From the NCBI GenBank assembly GCA_028702365.1, contig JAQVOZ010000113.1, positions 1 to 5,403 on the forward strand: a DNA stretch of 5,403 nucleotides. Direction: 5' to 3'. Positions 4,904-5,403 of the stretch are shown piece after piece. This DNA comes from Candidatus Omnitrophota bacterium (GTDB taxonomy: Bacteria; Omnitrophota; Gorgyraeia; Duberdicusellales; 4484-171). The translations under genes and the position numbers were made by a program. The first letter of the stretch is position 1, and each line of letters opens with the position of its first letter. The notes below the pieces were generated by a model. The model did not search any database. It was not told the DNA's origin and worked only from the letters and a program-made list of their open reading frames with translations.

Positions 4904-5403
4904 ATGAATATAGTAATTGTTGACGCAGGAAAAGTCGGCTATTACCTGGCAAAAAGGCTCAATCAGAATAAGCACGTAGTGAGCCTTATTGAAAAAGATA
5001 GAATCATTTGTGACGAGCTGGCAAAACAACTTGATATTTTGGTTATAAACGGCGACGGCTGTGAACCGGATATTTTAGAGCAAGCCGGAGTCAACCGGGC
5101 GGACGTTTTAGCTGCCGTAACAGGTGAGGATGAAGACAATCTTATAATCTGCCAGCTTGCCAAAGAAAAATTTGAAGTGCATAGAACCGTAGGCCGTGTA
5201 AATAATCCTGACAATGAAAAAACCTTTTCCGAGCTCGGCGTTGACGTTCCGGTTGATGATACAAAAATAATCGCAAAAATAATTGAAGAAGAAGCCTCGT
5301 ACTCAGACTTTGTAAACCTCCTAAGCTTTAAGCGCGGAAAACTGGCAATTGTCCGCGTAGACCTTCCGGAAGATTCCCCGGTAATAGGAAAATCAATTCA
5401 GGA
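4904..5403 (+). CDS. trkA: TrkA-type K+ transport regulatory protein, second of two, 3' truncated by window
   Basis: Open to the window end (166 codons). The translation begins MNIVIVDAGKVGYYLAKRL and shows an RCK_N Rossmann domain: E30 at the end of strand 2, GDG at 50-52, an AAVTGEDEDNL block at about 68-78 and a GRVNNP segment. It then runs into the start of RCK_C (LAIVRVDLPEDSPVIGKSI). The first glycine of the GxGxxG dinucleotide loop is replaced by aspartate (D7-A8-G9-K10-V11-G12), unlike its neighbour, so nucleotide binding may be altered. It begins 4 nt after the preceding trkA stop with no good Shine-Dalgarno, which suggests translational coupling. It could be a single-RCK partner of the first protein, or the first half of a longer two-RCK TrkA; the window ends too soon to decide. 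Confidence 0.88.
   Translation, partial: MNIVIVDAGKVGYYLAKRLNQNKHVVSLIEKDRIICDELAKQLDILVINGDGCEPDILEQAGVNRADVLAAVTGEDEDNLIICQLAKEKFEVHRTVGRVNNPDNEKTFSELGVDVPVDDTKIIAKIIEEEASYSDFVNLLSFKRGKLAIVRVDLPEDSPVIGKSIQ

Noticed and set aside
1..5403. CRISPR array, insertion sequence, phage genes or toxin-antitoxin pair
   Set aside because: No regular spaced repeats, transposase, integrase or small toxin/antitoxin pair is visible; the window is mostly housekeeping genes.

Overview
This is an ordinary chromosomal segment of a bacterium with about 40% G+C by eye. All genes lie on the + strand. The order thrS-infC-rpmI-rplT is the classical bacterial translation cluster. Three features point away from Proteobacteria and Firmicutes: the tail of a V/A-type ATPase proteolipid, a threonyl-tRNA synthetase with no TGS domain, and tandem single-RCK TrkA proteins where pheST is often found. 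They suggest a deep-branching or candidate-phylum bacterium. An Omnitrophota/Elusimicrobiota-like source is my best guess, held with low confidence because no rRNA marker is present.

Layout. Bases 1-289 hold the C-terminal half of a V-type ATP synthase subunit K. Bases 303-379 are a complete tRNA-Val(UAC) with encoded CCA. Bases 448-840 encode a DUF6941-like protein of unknown function, flanked by an AT-rich near-identical 17/18-nt direct repeat. Bases 854-2743 are thrS; its catalytic, zinc and editing residues are intact, but there is no TGS domain and the true start is uncertain. Then come infC (2789-3292, GTG start), rpmI (3421-3621) and rplT (3766-4110). Bases 4255-4899 and 4904-5403 (open at the window end) are two adjacent TrkA/RCK proteins that regulate K+ transport.

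The most interesting signal is non-coding. The leaders of rpmI and rplT (about 128 and 144 nt) share one architecture: an ACCC...GCGC/GCGC...GGGT stem with a pyrimidine-rich internal loop, a common 19-nt segment, and a TTAAAT...ATTTAA hairpin that runs straight into the Shine-Dalgarno sequence. The inner stems of that hairpin differ completely between the two leaders yet both pair, with only one internal mismatch in the rplT copy. This is covariation visible within one window. The simplest reading is a duplicated cis-regulatory RNA, plausibly a ribosomal-protein autoregulatory site (L20 is the known regulator of this operon in other bacteria), placed separately before each ribosomal protein gene. 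A weaker relative may precede infC.

How the genes fit together: thrS, infC, rpmI and rplT supply translation (Thr-tRNA charging, initiation factor 3, 50S proteins L35 and L20). The TrkA pair would gate a potassium transporter probably encoded just downstream. The ATPase tail belongs to an operon mostly upstream. No convincing intrinsic terminator is visible, so where transcription units end cannot be settled from sequence alone.
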